Positions 28,429 to 37,436 of a DNA stretch of 64,000 bases are shown here, piece by piece. Location: the NCBI RefSeq assembly GCF_029855045.1, contig NZ_CP123228.1:1240001-1304000 (forward strand). Direction: 5' to 3'. The position numbers were made by a program, and so were the translations under genes. Positions within the stretch are counted from its first letter, which is position 1. Every line of letters starts with the position of its first letter. The notes below the pieces were generated by a model that was not told the origin of the DNA, did not search any database, and was given only the letters and a program-made list of their open reading frames with translations. This DNA is from Piscinibacter sp. XHJ-5. Its GTDB lineage: Bacteria; Pseudomonadota; Gammaproteobacteria; Burkholderiales; Burkholderiaceae_C.

Positions 28429-29180
28429 GGCGCGGCCACCCGCTGCGGGGCCGGCCGTCGCAGCCGCCGCGCGATCGCCACGGCGATCATGTCGAGGAAC
28501 AGCCAGCGCACCCGCAGCCTTCCCCGCCAGCCGAGGCCCTGTCGGGGAGTCACGTTGGCGCCGTGCAGGCGGTAGCGCACCAGCGGCAGGTTCAGGAAGT
28601 GCACCGAGCCGCCGACGCCGGCGGCCACCGTGAGCCAATGGTCGTGCGCATACGCGCTCGCCGGGAACGGCAGCAGCACGTCGAGCAGCTCGCGCCGAAA
28701 CGCGGCGCCGCAGCCGAAGACCTGGCAGCGCACGAGCTGGCGCAACAGGAAGCCGGCGCGTCCCTGCGGGCCCTCGCGCAGCGGGTTCCACAGCGGCGAG
28801 AGCGTGCGTCCCTCGGCGTCCATCGTGCTCAGCGCATGGTGCACGAGCTGCAGGCGCGGGTTCTCCTGGAAGCAGCGCTTCACCTCCCGCACCTTGTCCG
28901 CGCGCCACTCGTCGTCCTGGTCGGACAGGAAGATGAGGTCGCCCGTGGCCGCTGCGATCGCGCGCTCGAAGTTGCGCACATGGCCGACGTTGTGGGTGAA
29001 GGTGCGCAGCGTCACGCGCGGATCGCCGATGCCGGCCACCACCTCGCGCGTGCGGTCGCGCGAGCCGTCGTCGCAGACGATCAGCTCGTCCTGCGGCGAG
29101 AGCTGCGCGAGGATGCTGCGCAGCTGCTCGGCGATGTAGCGCTCGCCGTTGTAGGCGGCCAGGCACACGCTGACCTTCAT
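28425..29180 (-). CDS. GT2 family glycosyltransferase (rhamnosyltransferase-like)
   Basis: 251-residue GT-A enzyme. VSVCLAAYNGERYIAEQL is the start of the nucleotide-binding half, IVCDDGSRDRT has the first acidic pair, and FLSDQDDEW the DXD motif that binds the metal and sugar nucleotide. This FLSDQDD form is common in rhamnosyl- and fucosyltransferases, which fits the rfb and gmd/fcl genes in the window, but this remains an inference. ATGA overlaps link it to both neighbours. Confidence 0.83.
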   Translation of the reverse strand: MKVSVCLAAYNGERYIAEQLRSILAQLSPQDELIVCDDGSRDRTREVVAGIGDPRVTLRTFTHNVGHVRNFERAIAAATGDLIFLSDQDDEWRADKVREVKRCFQENPRLQLVHHALSTMDAEGRTLSPLWNPLREGPQGRAGFLLRQLVRCQVFGCGAAFRRELLDVLLPFPASAYAHDHWLTVAAGVGGSVHFLNLPLVRYRLHGANVTPRQGLGWRGRLRVRWLFLDMIAVAIARRLRRPAPQRVAAP

Positions 29181-29935
29181 GACCTGCGCAGCCCCAGCAG
29201 CGTCTTGGCGCGGTGGTAGGCCGGATGTGCCGCCAGCACGGCCAGCAGCTTGAGGCGGGTGGTGCGCCCCAGCAGGTAGTCGATGGCGAACTTCTGGCTC
29301 AGCGTCTGCAGGCCGCCCGACACGCCGCTCATGACGTCGATCACCGCGATGGTCGTGTCCGCGCTGGTGCAGCGCACCGTGCCCGAGCTGACCAGCGTCA
29401 TGAAGAACATGTAGTCGGCGGTGGTGAAGCCGCGCACGCTCACATAGCCGCCGAATCGCTGGTGCAGCGAGCGGCTGTAGAGCACCGCCTGATGGTTGAA
29501 GATGCCGGCCTCGAGCGACGGGCGGCAGGGGGTGCGACGGTCGCCGTTCTCGCGTTCCCAGCGTCCGAACACCGCCTGCTCGGTGCCGGGCACCAGCGCT
29601 CGCGCTGCCGACGAGAGCGCGTCGGGGGCGGCGAAGCGGTCGCCGCAGTTCATGAACAGCAGGTAATCGCCCGACGCCAGCGCGACGGCCTTGTTCATCG
29701 CGTCGTAGATGCCGCGGTCGCGTTCCGAGACGAAGACGTCGATCGCGCTGCCGTAGCGTTTGATGATGTCCTGAGTGCCGTCGCTCGACTGTCCGTCGAC
29801 CACCACGACCTCCAGGTTCGGGTGGTCCTGGGCCAGCGTCGAATCGAGCGTGCGGGCGATCTCCCGCGCGCCGTTGTAGACGACGGTGACGACGCTGATG
29901 CGGGGCGTCGACGCGGTGGGGGAGGTCTCGGTCAT
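29177..29935 (-). CDS. GT2 family glycosyltransferase (WcaA/colanic-acid type)
   Basis: 252-residue GT-A enzyme. ISVVTVVYNGAREIARTL opens the fold, VVVDGQSSDGTQDII carries the first acidic motif, and SERDRGIYDAMNKAVALASGD is the second region, typical of colanic-acid-type GT2 proteins. FMNCGDRF holds the DXD-equivalent position. I chose ATG 29935 because residues further upstream are low-complexity and overlap the methyltransferase gene. The spacing to that gene is 4 bases. Confidence 0.83.
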   Translation of the reverse strand: MTETSPTASTPRISVVTVVYNGAREIARTLDSTLAQDHPNLEVVVVDGQSSDGTQDIIKRYGSAIDVFVSERDRGIYDAMNKAVALASGDYLLFMNCGDRFAAPDALSSAARALVPGTEQAVFGRWERENGDRRTPCRPSLEAGIFNHQAVLYSRSLHQRFGGYVSVRGFTTADYMFFMTLVSSGTVRCTSADTTIAVIDVMSGVSGGLQTLSQKFAIDYLLGRTTRLKLLAVLAAHPAYHRAKTLLGLRRS

Positions 29936-29939
29936 GGGG

Positions 29940-30749
29940 TCACGCCCGCGCGGTGAAGTAGTAGCCGTCGTCCAGGGCGAACGCCCGGTAGACGGGGTTG
30001 TCGTAGACCGGGCTGTGGTGGAAGCGGATCGGCAGCAGCTTGAGCCCGGCACCGTGGATCAGCCTGGCCATGGCACGCCGACCCAGCATGTTCAGGTGCT
30101 CGTCGACTTCGCCGAAGATGTTGAGCTGCGGCGCGTTCACCCGGGTTCTCACCCAAGACAGCGAGCCCAGCGCCTTGCGCAGCCAGTCCATCGGCGGGAT
30201 CGCGACCACCAGCAGGCCCGATGGCGCCAGCAAGCGCCTCGCATTGCGCAGGAAGCCGGCGGGGTCGGGCACGTGCTCGAGCACGTTGTCGACGAGGATG
30301 AAGTCGTACTCGCCCTGCCGGCTGTCGTCGAGATAGCCGCCGACGACGGCGAGGCCGCGCTCGTGGGCATGGCGCACCAGCGAGCGGTTCGGCTCGAGCC
30401 CCTGGCTGGTCCAGCCCTGTTGCTGGGCCACTTCGAGCGAGAACCCCATGCCCGCTCCGATGTCGAGGAACCGGCCGGGCTTGGCCAGCGCCTGCACCTG
30501 TGCGAACACACGCTGGTAGCGCCGCTTGATCGCCTCCGCATACCCGAGGTAGTAGGCGGTCAGGTCGACGTCGTCGTAGTTGACCGGCCCACCGTCGGTG
30601 AAGTAGGCGTCGCACCGCCGGCAGCGGAAGACCGGGACGGTCACGCCCTGGTGACGCTGCGAGTGCAGGTCGAAGACGTGTCGGGTGGCGCCGCCGCAGA
30701 TGCGGCAGCTCATGGAATCAGGGGGCGAATGGTGGAGGGCGGTCGGCAT
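29940..30749 (-). CDS. Class I SAM methyltransferase with N-terminal zinc ribbon
   Basis: About 269 residues. The N-terminal CRICGG and CRRCDAYF pairs form a four-cysteine zinc ribbon. The methyltransferase domain follows: FLDIGAGMGFSLEVA (motif I), FILVDNVLEHVPDP (post-motif), LLVVAIPPMDW. This layout is common among sugar C- and O-methyltransferases. The start is uncertain: GTG 30764 overlaps the polymerase stop as GTGA, ATG 30749 is 11 bases after that stop, and ATG 30713 lies just before the zinc ribbon. None has a clear Shine-Dalgarno. Confidence 0.8.
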   Translation of the reverse strand: MPTALHHSPPDSMSCRICGGATRHVFDLHSQRHQGVTVPVFRCRRCDAYFTDGGPVNYDDVDLTAYYLGYAEAIKRRYQRVFAQVQALAKPGRFLDIGAGMGFSLEVAQQQGWTSQGLEPNRSLVRHAHERGLAVVGGYLDDSRQGEYDFILVDNVLEHVPDPAGFLRNARRLLAPSGLLVVAIPPMDWLRKALGSLSWVRTRVNAPQLNIFGEVDEHLNMLGRRAMARLIHGAGLKLLPIRFHHSPVYDNPVYRAFALDDGYYFTARA

Positions 30750-30760
30750 GACAGTGGGAA

Positions 30761-31963
30761 TCACGACAGGAAGCTGCGCAGCATCGCCGCCATCGGCCGC
30801 AGGTTCGCGAAGTTCTCCGCGGTGGCGAAGGTGGCCACCTTGTAGAGCAGCATCACGTTCAGGACGGCGACCATCGCCAGTCCGGTGCGGCCGCGCAGCA
30901 TGGAGTAGGCGATGAGGCCCGGTGCCACCGAGTGGACCATCAGCGTCGTGCGCAGCGAGGCAAGCGGAATGGGCAGCAGCAGCACGTGGACCACCGCGGC
31001 GATCCAGGGCACCGCAAGCCAGGGCACGACCTGCGCCGGCGGCCTGAAGCGACAGGCGACCAGCGCCACCAGCGAGACCGCCCCGAGCAGCCCGATCATG
31101 CGCATCGATGCGATGTCGGCCTCGGTGTACTCCTGGAGGTTGTCGACGTAGTAGGCGAGTTTCTCGGCGATCGCCGCGGGGACGATGTCGAACGCCGCGA
31201 GCAGCTGCCAGAAGAAGGCGCGGAACAGCAGCGCCACCGCCACGATGGTGATCCAGCCGCGCGGCCCGCGCCGGGCGAGCTGGTACAGCGCGTAGAAGGG
31301 CAGGGCCGTCAGGTGGAAGCTGGTCGCCAGCCCGAGCCACAGCCAGCGTGCACGCCCGTGCGCGGTGAAGGCGTACAGCAGCACGACGAGCGCCAGGAAC
31401 TGGCGCGACAGCTGGGTCGCGAAGTACAGGTTGAGCAGCAGGATGCAGGCGCCCATCAGCGCGGGATCGGTCCATCCGCGCTCCGCGTAGAAGGTCTTCT
31501 CCACCCACGCGACCAGCAGCAGCGCACTGGTCAGCGCCATGCAGAACATCAGGCCGTTGGGGGTGAGGGCGGGAAGCAGCATCGCCCACAGCAGGCTCAG
31601 CAGCGGAAGCGCGACCTCGATCCCGCCGCCGAATGCGAACAGCGAGTCGATCTCGCCCCCTGCCAGGCTTTGATAGACGGCGTAGTAGAAGTCGACATCG
31701 TTGGGCGCGTCCGGATCGATCGGGCGGGCACCCATGATCATCGACATGGCGATCGATGCCGCGACGGCCAGCGTGAGACGGGTGGCGCGCGAGGTGCCGG
31801 CCGGCAGGTTGACCAGCAGCAGGCCGGCCAGCGCGAGCGACGCCAGCGGATAGGCCAGGAGCAGGGCGCACGTCACTGCGCACAGCAGCGACACCAGGTC
31901 CGCCGGCAGGTGCCGGGGACGCCGATGCGCCGCGTCGTGCGCAAGAGTGGCCGGGGTGCTCAT
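30761..31963 (-). CDS. EpsG-family polysaccharide polymerase (Wzy-like)
   Basis: 400-residue membrane protein with about 10 hydrophobic segments. The pattern NLYFATQLSRQFLALVVLLYAF followed by ATSFHLTALPFYAL matches the EpsG family, in which a QXXRQ-type loop and an S-HXXA motif are characteristic. EpsG-like proteins act as Wzy-type polymerases that join repeat units in the periplasm. It is the only polymerase candidate in the window. It starts directly after the stop of the upstream gene, with no gap. Confidence 0.8.
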   Translation of the reverse strand: MSTPATLAHDAAHRRPRHLPADLVSLLCAVTCALLLAYPLASLALAGLLLVNLPAGTSRATRLTLAVAASIAMSMIMGARPIDPDAPNDVDFYYAVYQSLAGGEIDSLFAFGGGIEVALPLLSLLWAMLLPALTPNGLMFCMALTSALLLVAWVEKTFYAERGWTDPALMGACILLLNLYFATQLSRQFLALVVLLYAFTAHGRARWLWLGLATSFHLTALPFYALYQLARRGPRGWITIVAVALLFRAFFWQLLAAFDIVPAAIAEKLAYYVDNLQEYTEADIASMRMIGLLGAVSLVALVACRFRPPAQVVPWLAVPWIAAVVHVLLLPIPLASLRTTLMVHSVAPGLIAYSMLRGRTGLAMVAVLNVMLLYKVATFATAENFANLRPMAAMLRSFLS

Positions 31964-32902
31964 TCAGTACTTGCGGAAGTTGAGCTGGTGGAAGCGCCAC
32001 AGCTGCTGGTACACGCCGCTGAAGGCGCGGCGCAGCAGCTTGTACAGGCCCAGGCGCTGGCTCTGCGGCCGCGCGGCGAAGCCCAGCCGCTCTAGCTGGG
32101 CGATCGCGGCCTTGAGATCCGCGATGTACGGCTCGTAGACGTTCTGCAGCGTGGCGCTGGGAAGCGCGTAGATCGTTCCGAGGTCGAAGCGCCGCCCCGG
32201 CGCGATGCGCAGGCCGTGGAAGTGGAAGAAGACGGCCTGGCTGTAGGGGAAGCGCGTCGCGTTCCACGGCGCCTGCGCCCACTCCTGCTGCCGCAGCACA
32301 TGCACCAGCCCCTTGAAGCGCGAGGGCCAGTCGTCGAGGTATTTCTGGTCGCCGAACTTGCCGTCCTCGAAGCGCGCGTAGCACCACTCGATGCAGCGAT
32401 CCTCCCACCACTGACGTACCGGCTCGCCCCCATGGCGCGAGAAGGTCATGAACTGCACGCAGTACTGGCCCGACTTGGCCGACTGGTCGTATTCCGGCGC
32501 GTAGCCGTGATCGGTGATCAGCACCTGCGCGCCCGAGGCCTCGAGCTCCGCGAACAGCGGCGCGGGGTCCTTGCGCATGCAGAGGTCCGCGTCGACGTAG
32601 GTGACGCGCTGCACCGACGGATCGGCCTCGAAGACGAAGCGCGGCGCGAACGGCGTGAGCGTCCAGCAGTACTCGCCGCGACTGCGCTGCGCCTTCACCG
32701 TGCGCAGGGAGGGCGTCTCCAGCGCCGAGAGCTTCATCGGCGTGCAGGCCGGCAGCGCCAGGCGCGTCAGCAGGTCGTGGGCCTGGTCATCGACGCACAG
32801 GGCCCACAGGCGGAACGCCGGGACGTGGCGTTGCATCGACGCATGCAGCGCGAGCGCCTGCGGCAGGTAGGTGCTGTCGAACAGCGTGACGAAGTGCTCC
32901 AT
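31964..32902 (-). CDS. GT8-like glycosyltransferase
   Basis: 312-residue protein resembling GT8-type GT-A enzymes. It opens HFVTLFDSTYLPQALALHAS, with WALCVDDQAHDLL next. RVTYVDADLCMRKDP is the DXD-type motif for metal and nucleotide sugar. FGDQKYLDDWP and AQAPWNATRFPY fit the acceptor region. The C-terminal 40 residues are basic and aromatic, as in membrane-associated family members. The sugar donor is not predictable. It directly follows the aminotransferase gene. Confidence 0.75.
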   Translation of the reverse strand: MEHFVTLFDSTYLPQALALHASMQRHVPAFRLWALCVDDQAHDLLTRLALPACTPMKLSALETPSLRTVKAQRSRGEYCWTLTPFAPRFVFEADPSVQRVTYVDADLCMRKDPAPLFAELEASGAQVLITDHGYAPEYDQSAKSGQYCVQFMTFSRHGGEPVRQWWEDRCIEWCYARFEDGKFGDQKYLDDWPSRFKGLVHVLRQQEWAQAPWNATRFPYSQAVFFHFHGLRIAPGRRFDLGTIYALPSATLQNVYEPYIADLKAAIAQLERLGFAARPQSQRLGLYKLLRRAFSGVYQQLWRFHQLNFRKY

Positions 32903-33999
32903 CAGCGAAACGCGTTGACCGCTTCGACGACGCGCGCCACGTCGGCGTCGCTCATCTGCGGATGGCAGGGAATGGACAGGCAGGCGGCCGCATGCGCCTC
33001 GGCATGCGGCAGGCCGAGCGGATCGCGGCGCAGCTCGGCGCAGGGCGCCTGCCGGTGCACCGGCACCGGGTAGTGGATGAGCGTCTGCACGCCGTGCGCG
33101 GCCAGGTGCTCGGCAAGCTGCGCGCGCGCCGTGCAGGTGACGACGTAGAGATGGTGCACGTGCGACTTCGGCTGCTGCGGCCGCGCCAGCAGCCCGACAC
33201 GCGGGTTGTCGATGGCGGCGTCGTAGCGCGCGGCGATGGTGCGACGGCGCTCGGTGAAGCGGTCCAGCCACTGCAGCCGCTCCAGCAGGAGCGCGGCCTG
33301 CAGCTCGTCGAGGCGGCTGTTCATGCCCAGCTCGGGATGCACGTAGCGCTCGCTCTGGCCGTAGTTGCGCAGCCGCGCGACACGCGCGGCGAGAGGGTCG
33401 GACTGCGTGACCAGGGCGCCGCCGTCGCCGATGGCGCCGAGGTTCTTGGTGGGATAGAAGCTGTAGGCGCCGGCGGTGCCGAGGCTGCCGGCGGCCTGGC
33501 CGTCCCACTGTGCCAGGTGCGACTGGGCGCAGTCCTCGATCAGGTGGATGCCCGCCTCGCGGCACAACGACAGCCACGCGGGCATGTCGCGCATCTGCCC
33601 GTACAGGTGCACCAGCACGACGGCGCGCGTGCGCTCGGACAGGCAGCGCCGAACGCTGTCGGGGGACATCAGTCCGCTCTCGGGGTCGATGTCGGCCAGC
33701 ACCGGCGTCGCCCCGGCGCGCAGCACGGCCAGCACCGTCGCGAAGGCCGTCATCGGCGTGGTGACGACCTCGCTGCCCGGGCCGATGTCCAGCCCGCGCA
33801 GCGCGAGCTCGATCGCGTCCATGCCGTTGGCCACGCCCGCGCAATGGCGGGTGCCGCAGGCAGCGGCCCAGCGCTGCTCGAACGCCTTGACCTCGTTGCC
33901 GAGCACGTACCAGCCCGAAGCGAACACGCGCGCGGCGGCGGCCGACATGGCGGCGTGGAGCTCGGGCGGCTCGGCCTTGAAATCGTTCATCAGGATCAT
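32902..33999 (-). CDS. DegT/DnrJ/EryC1-family sugar aminotransferase
   Basis: 365-residue PLP enzyme. Lys185 in FYPTKNLGAIGDGG is the PLP lysine, and IEDCAQSH holds the pyridine-contacting aspartate. The SFYPTKNLGAIGDGG form is usual in aminotransferases acting on 3-keto or 4-keto hexoses such as FdtB, DesV and WbpE, and differs from the two other aminotransferases in the window. Its real substrate may be a dTDP- or UDP-keto sugar, perhaps made by the epimerase-like protein next to it. Its ATG shares a base with the upstream stop (TGATG). Confidence 0.82.
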   Translation of the reverse strand: MILMNDFKAEPPELHAAMSAAAARVFASGWYVLGNEVKAFEQRWAAACGTRHCAGVANGMDAIELALRGLDIGPGSEVVTTPMTAFATVLAVLRAGATPVLADIDPESGLMSPDSVRRCLSERTRAVVLVHLYGQMRDMPAWLSLCREAGIHLIEDCAQSHLAQWDGQAAGSLGTAGAYSFYPTKNLGAIGDGGALVTQSDPLAARVARLRNYGQSERYVHPELGMNSRLDELQAALLLERLQWLDRFTERRRTIAARYDAAIDNPRVGLLARPQQPKSHVHHLYVVTCTARAQLAEHLAAHGVQTLIHYPVPVHRQAPCAELRRDPLGLPHAEAHAAACLSIPCHPQMSDADVARVVEAVNAFR

Positions 34000-34991
34000 C
34001 AGGTGGCTTCCCAGTAGTGCCGGCCGTGGGCCTTGAAATACTCGATGGTTCGGATCAGGCCGTTGCGCAGGTCGACCTGCGGCGTCCAGCCGAGCTCGCG
34101 CTGGATGAGCGAGAAGTCGCTGTAGTAGTCGCCGATGTCGATCGCCTTGCGCTCGGGCGGAAACGGCACCACCTCGAAGCGCCCGCCGGGAACGAGGCCG
34201 GTCATCATGAGCGCCAGGTCCTTCAGCGAGACGACTTCGGCGCTGCCCAGGTTGTAGATGCGGCCCACCGCCACGTCGTCCGTCGCGGCGCGCAGCAGGG
34301 CGTCGACGCAGTCGTCGACATAGTTGAAGTCGCGCAGCTGCGTGCCGTCGCCGAACACCTTGATGGGGCTGCCTTCGATGAGCTGGCGAACCCAGATCCC
34401 GAGGAAGGTCTGCCGGGCGTCCTTGACCCGCATGCCGGGGCCGTACGTGTTGGTGAGCCGCAGCACGCTGGACCGGATGCCGTGGACCTGGCTGTAGAGC
34501 AGGTGGTAGCCCTCGCCGGCGAACTTGTTGATGCCGTTCACGTCCACCGGCCGGATGGGGTGCTTCTCGTCGACCGGCAGGTAGTCGGGGCGGCCGTAGA
34601 GCTGCCGCGTGCTCGCGAACACCAGCCGGACGTCGCGGTTGACGCGGCGGCAGGCCTCGAGGATGGACAGCTGCGCCGAGGCGTTGATGTCCAGGTCGGT
34701 CTGCGGATCGGTCATCGAGTCGAGGTGGCTGGTCTGGCCCGCCAGGTTGAACAAGTAGTCCTTGTTCTGCACCAGGTACTCCATCGCGAACCGGTCGCGC
34801 ACGTCGCAGACGTTGACCGTGACCTGCGAGCGGATGTCCGCGATGTTCTGCAGGTGGCCGCCATACAGCGGGATCAGGCTGTCGACCAGCGTGATCTGGG
34901 CGCCCAGCTCCACCAGCCGGCGCGCCAGGTTCGAGCCGATGAAGCCGAGGCCGCCGGTGATGAGCACGCGGGCTCCGCGAAAGTTGTCCAT
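33999..34991 (-). CDS. NAD-dependent epimerase/dehydratase (extended SDR) with Asn in place of catalytic Tyr
   Basis: 330-residue extended SDR. The NAD motif is TGGLGFIGSN at about residues 12-21. FASTRQLYG gives the active-site Ser/Thr region. The catalytic YXXXK is replaced by Asn152-Gly-Ile-Asn-Lys156 in PVDVNGINKFAGE. The rest of the fold, including LTNTYGPGM and DFNYVDDCVDALL, looks intact. The substitution means the usual proton transfer by tyrosine cannot occur, so the reaction may be atypical or served by another residue. Neighbours are an aminotransferase and a methyltransferase. Confidence 0.8.
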   Translation of the reverse strand: MDNFRGARVLITGGLGFIGSNLARRLVELGAQITLVDSLIPLYGGHLQNIADIRSQVTVNVCDVRDRFAMEYLVQNKDYLFNLAGQTSHLDSMTDPQTDLDINASAQLSILEACRRVNRDVRLVFASTRQLYGRPDYLPVDEKHPIRPVDVNGINKFAGEGYHLLYSQVHGIRSSVLRLTNTYGPGMRVKDARQTFLGIWVRQLIEGSPIKVFGDGTQLRDFNYVDDCVDALLRAATDDVAVGRIYNLGSAEVVSLKDLALMMTGLVPGGRFEVVPFPPERKAIDIGDYYSDFSLIQRELGWTPQVDLRNGLIRTIEYFKAHGRHYWEAT

Positions 34992-35710
34992 CAGAGTCTT
35001 TCTGCGACGACGAGTTGGTCGAGGAACAGGTCGGGATTCTTCGGCAGCACGGCACCGAGCACCAGGCCGAGCAGCGACAGCGGGCCCAGCAGGCCGGCGG
35101 TCACCAGCAGGTTGACCGACGTGAAGCGTGTGCGGGTGACCTTGAACAGGTAGGCGTTCACCAGCTGGAACAGCATGGAGGCGTCGGCCAGCAGCTTGCG
35201 GTGGCTCAACACGCGGAATCCGTGCTGCTCGAGCAAGGCCTTGAGGCCGAAGCTGGAATAGCGGGCGTAGTCGTAGGGCTGCTCATGCTCGTCCCAGACG
35301 AAGGGCACGGTCAGCAGCAGCCGGCCGCCGCGGTCCAGTACGCGGTGGATCTCGCCGACGAATTCGGCGGGGTTGAAGACATGCTCGAGCACCTGATTGC
35401 ACAGCACTGCGCGGAACTGCGAATTCTGGAACGGAAACCGGTGTCCGTCGTAGTAGGCGTCGGCGATGCCGCGCAGGCGCGCCGTCTCGCTATCGATGTC
35501 GAGTCCGACATAGCTGTCGGTGGCGAACAGCGTGCGGTACGGCTTGGTGCCGCAGCCCACGTCGAGCAGGGGTCCGTGCAGTTCGCGGCCGGCAGCGGCG
35601 ATCTCGCGCCAGAGCACGCGCCGGGCGAGGAAAAACGGATTGAGGAAGGCGCCCAGCAGGCCGGGATTGAACTGCTGGCTGCCGAGGTAGCGGCGAAGGG
35701 CGGTCTTCAT
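34991..35710 (-). CDS. Class I SAM-dependent methyltransferase with C-terminal hydrophobic tail
   Basis: 239-residue protein. Motif I is LLDVGCGTKPYRTLF, motif II YVGLDIDSE, and the later motif AVLCNQVLEHVFNP, typical of the broad methyltransferase type 11 group. The C-terminal 50 residues contain a hydrophobic stretch (LLVTAGLLGPLSLLGLVLG) that may anchor it at the inner membrane, so a lipid-linked glycan could be the substrate. It overlaps both neighbouring genes. Confidence 0.8.
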   Translation of the reverse strand: MKTALRRYLGSQQFNPGLLGAFLNPFFLARRVLWREIAAAGRELHGPLLDVGCGTKPYRTLFATDSYVGLDIDSETARLRGIADAYYDGHRFPFQNSQFRAVLCNQVLEHVFNPAEFVGEIHRVLDRGGRLLLTVPFVWDEHEQPYDYARYSSFGLKALLEQHGFRVLSHRKLLADASMLFQLVNAYLFKVTRTRFTSVNLLVTAGLLGPLSLLGLVLGAVLPKNPDLFLDQLVVAERL

Positions 35711-36528
35711 GACTGGCGTTCCAGGATGAGGCCGCGGAATTCGAACGGCAGGCCGTCCTCGGTGCGCGCCGTGCCCTCTGGGCACGGGAAGTCGCAGACC
35801 AGCCGCCAGTCGCGCGACAGCCCGTGCAGCAGACGCTCGCGCGACAGGATCCAGCAGGGATAGCTCGCCTCGTAGATGTGGCTGGGCACGTGCTGGACGC
35901 AGAGGCGGTCGGCCGGCTCCCCGCTCAGCGGCGTGCGGTCGACGACGAGGTGGCGGGCCGACGAGGCGGCAAAGTCGCGCAGCACGGCGGCCGGGTCGGG
36001 CAGGTACTGCAGCACGCTGGAGGCCAGGATCACCGGCGCGCCCTCGGCCTGCGGCACGTCGTGCAGGGAGCCGGCGAAGCGCAACTCGGCCGTGCCGAAC
36101 TCCGCCTGCCCGGCGGCGACGAACGAGGCTTGCTCGACGACGCACCAGCCGATGCTGGTCAGTCCGTCGAGCAGCGGCCGGCACTGGCGGTAGGTGCTGC
36201 CCAGCGATCCGCCGAAGTCGATCACGTTCAGGCGGCCGTTGTCGGCCGCGGCGGCGCGCAGCAGCGCCGTGAGCATGGCGAAGGGGTAGTCGGGCTCGTC
36301 GAACAGAACGCCGTCGCGCTCGTAGCGCGCCCGGCCCGAGACGACGTCGCGCGTGGCCTGCACCACGCGCGCCAGGATGCCGTCGGCGTCGTATCCGCCG
36401 GACATGAGCGTGGCCTCGTGCCAGTCGGCGGGCCGCCCGGCGAAGCGCAGCGTGCGTCCCGACCAGCGATGAAGCAGGCTGACCAGCACCGGCGGCGCCA
36501 GCGCCCGTGCCACGCTGCGCGCGCTCAT
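35707..36528 (-). CDS. Methyltransferase of the TIGR04325 family
   Basis: 273-residue protein. The start with RWSGRTLRFAGRPADWHEA, the YERDGVLFDEPDYPF region and NVIDFGGSLGSTYRQCRPLL match the putative methyltransferase family TIGR04325, found in surface-polysaccharide loci. FGGSLGST stands in for the SAM-binding glycine loop. ASSVLQYLPDP is the usual late motif. The biochemical target of this family is not established as far as I know. ATGA overlaps tie it to both neighbours. Confidence 0.82.
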   Translation of the reverse strand: MSARSVARALAPPVLVSLLHRWSGRTLRFAGRPADWHEATLMSGGYDADGILARVVQATRDVVSGRARYERDGVLFDEPDYPFAMLTALLRAAAADNGRLNVIDFGGSLGSTYRQCRPLLDGLTSIGWCVVEQASFVAAGQAEFGTAELRFAGSLHDVPQAEGAPVILASSVLQYLPDPAAVLRDFAASSARHLVVDRTPLSGEPADRLCVQHVPSHIYEASYPCWILSRERLLHGLSRDWRLVCDFPCPEGTARTEDGLPFEFRGLILERQS

Positions 36529-37436
36529 GCCTCGACCCTCAGGAGGCGGCGGACGGATCCGCGCACGCGCGCGCGCCAGGATCGCTGACCGGCCAGGAAG
36601 CGCGCGAACGCGGCCCGGGCCGGCTCGCAGGGCTCCACCGGGATGCCGCCGACCGCCACCGGCCGCGTGGTGGGGGCACGCGACATCGCGTCGCTGGTCT
36701 CGCAGTGCGTGCCGCTGGAGTCGTTGCCGATGTTCTCGACCAGGCTGCGCCCGGGGTACAGCGTCAGCAGGCCGCGCAGGTAACACGCGGCGTGCCAGCG
36801 GATCGCCCACGAGCTGTTGCGGCCGGCGATCTGGTCGGCCAGCATCGCGGCGTACGGGTAGCTGCCGTCGAGGTCGAACGCGCGGGTCAGGCGGCGGCGG
36901 CGCAGCTCGGCCAGCAGCTTCGCGCCGTCGGGCTCGAAGTGCTTCCATGCGCGCGCCCATGTCGCCCATCCCCAGCAGTCGGCGCCCTGCAGGAAGAAGG
37001 TGTCGGGCAAGGGTTCGGGGGTCGGGTACGAGTAGCCGTGCACGCTCGCCACGCGCGGATCGTCGGCGTAGTGGGCCAGCGCATCGTTCATGTAGCGCAG
37101 GAAGTGCGGCGAGACGACGAGATCGTCCTCGAGCACGATGACCGCGTCGAAGCGGTTGAGCTGGTCCGCGACGCCGCGCATGACCGACGCGGCGAGGCCG
37201 CGGTTGGCCGGCGCCGCATCGACCGTCACCGAGGCGAATCCGGTGATGCCGGCGGCATAGCGGCGCACCGCCTCGACCGCGGCCTGCTCGTCCGGACGGC
37301 GTGCGCCGTCGCAGTACAGCGTGAGCGCGGAATGCGGGGCTTCGGGGCAGGCGGCGAGCGATTCGACCGCGCGCCGCAGGTGTTCGACCCGGTTGAACGC
37401 GAACATCGCGATCGGTGCCATGGGCTTCGAGCTCAT
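36525..37436 (-). CDS. GT2-like glycosyltransferase
   Basis: 303-residue GT-A-like protein. PIAMFAFNRVEHLRRAVESL opens the nucleotide-binding half, and AVIVLEDDLVVSPHFLRYM carries the acidic EDD motif seen in GT2 and GNT-I-like enzymes. WGWATWARAWKHF is a conserved feature of this group in polysaccharide loci. It starts at ATG 37436 by ATGA overlap with the ABC transporter gene; ATG 37421 is an alternative. The donor sugar is unknown. Confidence 0.75.
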   Translation of the reverse strand: MSSKPMAPIAMFAFNRVEHLRRAVESLAACPEAPHSALTLYCDGARRPDEQAAVEAVRRYAAGITGFASVTVDAAPANRGLAASVMRGVADQLNRFDAVIVLEDDLVVSPHFLRYMNDALAHYADDPRVASVHGYSYPTPEPLPDTFFLQGADCWGWATWARAWKHFEPDGAKLLAELRRRRLTRAFDLDGSYPYAAMLADQIAGRNSSWAIRWHAACYLRGLLTLYPGRSLVENIGNDSSGTHCETSDAMSRAPTTRPVAVGGIPVEPCEPARAAFARFLAGQRSWRARVRGSVRRLLRVEA

